Source of the DNA: Pseudomonas sp. QS1027
GTDB taxonomy: Bacteria; Pseudomonadota; Gammaproteobacteria; Pseudomonadales; Pseudomonadaceae
Reading direction: 5' to 3'
Length of the DNA: 64,000 nucleotides
NCBI RefSeq assembly: GCF_002814235.1
Contig: NZ_PHSU01000032.1
Span: 1 to 64,000 of the forward strand
How positions within the stretch are numbered: position 1 is the first letter of the stretch; each line of letters begins with the position of its first letter. Below, one piece after another: positions 62,302 through 64,000 of the stretch. Position numbers and translations under genes: made by a program. Below the pieces are notes generated by a model, which saw only the letters and a program-made list of their open reading frames with translations, made no database searches and was not told where the DNA came from.

Positions 62302-63489
62302 TCAGGCGGTTTGCAGCACCTGCGTTTCGGAAGGCGTCCGGTAGAGCAGCGACTTCACCACGATCACCAGCAAGGACAACGCCGCGAACAGCAAGCCACA
62401 GGCGATCGTACCCGGCAGGCCATAGGCATTGATGAACAGGCCACCGACCCAGGCGCCGATGGCAATCCCCGCATTGGCCGCCGACACATACAGGCTGGTG
62501 GCGAACGAATGGGCTTCAGGGGCGGCACTGGTCAACCACATCTGGGTGATGACCATGCCACTGGTATGAATCGCCCCCCAGACGAACACGATCGGCAGCA
62601 TCGACCAAAGCGAAGCGCTGCCGAAGCAGTAGAGCATCCCGTAGGCCAGGCTCAGCAGGATCGGAAACAGCAGCACAGTCCTGACCAGGTGACGGGCCAG
62701 CGCCCTGCCCGCCAGCATATTCCCCAGCACCCCACCGACGCCGAAGACCACCAGCAGCAGGCTGATGGTCTCTCCCCCAAGGCCGGTCTGGCTTTTCAGG
62801 TACTCGGCGGCATAGCTGTAGACCGCGAACTTGGTGGTGAACACCAGCAGCGTACCGATGATCGCCAACCACACTGGCGGTTTGCGCAGGATCGACAGCT
62901 GACTGGCGAAACTTTCCGGCGCGGCGACCTGGCGCGGCAACCGCAGCCACAAGCCCAGTCCCGCCAGGAAGGTGGCCACGGCGCAGAACAGGATCGAAGT
63001 CTCATAGGAAAAACGTCCGGCCACCCAGGCGGTAATCGGGATGCCGAACACCAGGCCGAGGGTCGTGCCGATAAAGGCCACGGTGCTCGCATGGGCGGCG
63101 CGCGCCCTGGGATAGAGCGAAATAGCCGCTGCGAACGCCGCCGAAAAGAACACCGGATGCAGCATCGCCGGCACGATGCGCAGGGCCATCAGCGTCGAGT
63201 AGTTCGGCGCATAGGCCGACAAGACACTGCACAGGGAAAAGCACAAGAGCGCCCCGACCAGCACCTTCTTGCGCTCGAAGCGGGAAAACACCAGCACCAG
63301 GAACGGGCCGCAAGCCGCCACGATAAACGCGAACAGGCTCATCAGCAGGCCGGCCTGGGCCACCGTCACGCCGAAGCGTTCGACGATCAGCGGCAGGATG
63401 CCGACCACGCCCAGTTCCAGGGTATAGAGGCCGAACAGCCCGAGCATGATAAAGGGCATGACGCTCATGGGTTTGATCGAACGAGTCAT
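62302..63489 (-). CDS. MFS transporter (YdhP/AraJ-like drug:H+ antiporter type)
   Basis: A 395-residue protein with 12 membrane segments. Loop 2-3 reads GPFLVLVFSRFERKKVLVG, and MLGLFGLYTLELGVVGILPL opens the first segment. The family includes sugar-efflux and drug-efflux carriers. It overlaps the alcohol dehydrogenase gene by 4 bp (ATGA), so both are in one operon. Confidence 0.87.
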   Translation of the reverse strand: MTRSIKPMSVMPFIMLGLFGLYTLELGVVGILPLIVERFGVTVAQAGLLMSLFAFIVAACGPFLVLVFSRFERKKVLVGALLCFSLCSVLSAYAPNYSTLMALRIVPAMLHPVFFSAAFAAAISLYPRARAAHASTVAFIGTTLGLVFGIPITAWVAGRFSYETSILFCAVATFLAGLGLWLRLPRQVAAPESFASQLSILRKPPVWLAIIGTLLVFTTKFAVYSYAAEYLKSQTGLGGETISLLLVVFGVGGVLGNMLAGRALARHLVRTVLLFPILLSLAYGMLYCFGSASLWSMLPIVFVWGAIHTSGMVITQMWLTSAAPEAHSFATSLYVSAANAGIAIGAWVGGLFINAYGLPGTIACGLLFAALSLLVIVVKSLLYRTPSETQVLQTA

Positions 63490-64000
63490 TTCGATGCCAG
63501 CGCAAAGTCGATCACGACCTTGCCGAACGCGCCACGGTTCAGGTGCGCGAACGCCTCGGGGACTTGCGCGAAGGCGTAGGTGGCATCGATCACCGGCTTG
63601 ATCCCGTGGTGATCGATCATCCGTACCAGATCTTCCAGCGCACGACGCGGCCCTACCGCCACCGCAACAATCGACGCGCGGCTGCCCAGCAGCGGCATGA
63701 TCGGAGTGCGTAACTCATCGGACTCCAGCAGGCCGATAATGGAAACCCGGCCACCGGGGACCACCGCTTGCAGGGAGCGCCCCAGGTTGTCGCCACCGGC
63801 CATTTCCAGTACATGATCGGCGCCGCGACCGTCGGTCAGCTCCAGCACTGCCGTTTGCCATTCAGGCGTGGTGGTGCGATTGATGCCATGGCTGGCACCG
63901 AGCTTGAGCGCCTCGGTGATCTTCGCGTCACTGCTGCTGGTGACAATCACCTTCGCGCCACTGGCAGCTGCCAACTGCACGGCGAACAACGAAACACCGC
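63486..64000 (-). CDS. Zinc-type alcohol dehydrogenase family protein (C-terminal part)
   Basis: The gene enters from the right edge; at least 171 C-terminal residues are present. Visible are the coenzyme-domain elements VQLAAASGAKVIVTSSSDAK, KLGASHGINRTTTPEW, DGRGADHVLEMAGG and GGRVSIIGLL, then the C-terminal lid with HLNRGAFGKVVI. The zinc-binding N-terminal domain lies outside the window. It belongs to the medium-chain dehydrogenase/quinone-oxidoreductase superfamily. Confidence 0.88.
   Translation of the reverse strand, partial: GVSLFAVQLAAASGAKVIVTSSSDAKITEALKLGASHGINRTTTPEWQTAVLELTDGRGADHVLEMAGGDNLGRSLQAVVPGGRVSIIGLLESDELRTPIMPLLGSRASIVAVAVGPRRALEDLVRMIDHHGIKPVIDATYAFAQVPEAFAHLNRGAFGKVVIDFALASK

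Overview
The window is about 64 kb of a GC-rich gammaproteobacterial chromosome, almost certainly a Pseudomonas of the fluorescens/chlororaphis type. Reasons: the C-terminus of a Pseudomonas-type class Ia ribonucleotide reductase small subunit opens the window; paired REP sequences with the core GTAGGAGCCGGCTTGCTGGC lie between genes; the dhcR / dhcA-dhcB-atoB carnitine-catabolism arrangement is present; there is an OprD-family porin; and eight LysR-type regulators sit among short catabolic operons. I see no rRNA, tRNA, CRISPR, phage or insertion sequence. Family calls come from reading motifs, not from database searches.

Layout. 1-1300: end of nrdB with its terminator, then a TacA/TacT-like (DUF1778/GNAT) toxin-antitoxin pair. 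1400-6000: two LysR regulators, an Old Yellow Enzyme, an SDR and an NTF2-like protein. 6000-12700: LysE exporter, orphan HigA-like antidote, pirin plus SDR with a divergent LysR, TauE/SafE exporter, GFA protein, methyltransferase, DUF4174-like protein. 12700-16400: dhcR and divergent dhcA-dhcB-atoB. 16600-21900: a PfpI-like protein, then a complete sugar ABC importer (binding protein, double ATPase, two permeases) in one overlapping operon. 22000-25600: an orphan PotF-like binding protein, a class II aldolase and a MocR regulator. 25700-30500: VOC and AhpD-like proteins, an AraC regulator, and a thiolase / 3-hydroxyacyl-CoA dehydrogenase / TetR operon. 30500-32500: a lipoprotein and an exported NylB-like serine hydrolase.

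32600-51200 is the most interesting part. Leftwards runs an operon of aldehyde dehydrogenase, MFS transporter, enolase-superfamily enzyme and GMC oxidoreductase. Rightwards runs a 2OG-Fe(II) oxygenase, an M24 protein whose six metal ligands have the same spacing as those recalled for the DMSP lyase DddP, a Tat-exported peptide-type binding protein with two permeases and a fused double ATPase, and an outer-membrane barrel. The two halves are linked by a near-duplicate control region: the 103 bp before the aldehyde dehydrogenase start and the 103 bp before a 33-codon leader ORF ahead of the transporter align without a gap (about 73 of 103 bases identical). I infer one uptake-and-oxidation regulon for a single, unidentified substrate.

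51500-57000: another LysR, an MFS transporter, and an operon of a formaldehyde-activating-enzyme (Fae) homologue, an aldo/keto reductase and a succinate-semialdehyde-type dehydrogenase. 57300-57400: a candidate small RNA. 57600-64000: a glycine-zipper protein; an amidohydrolase / small DMT transporter / OprD porin operon with a divergent LysR; and an MFS transporter coupled to an alcohol dehydrogenase that runs off the window.
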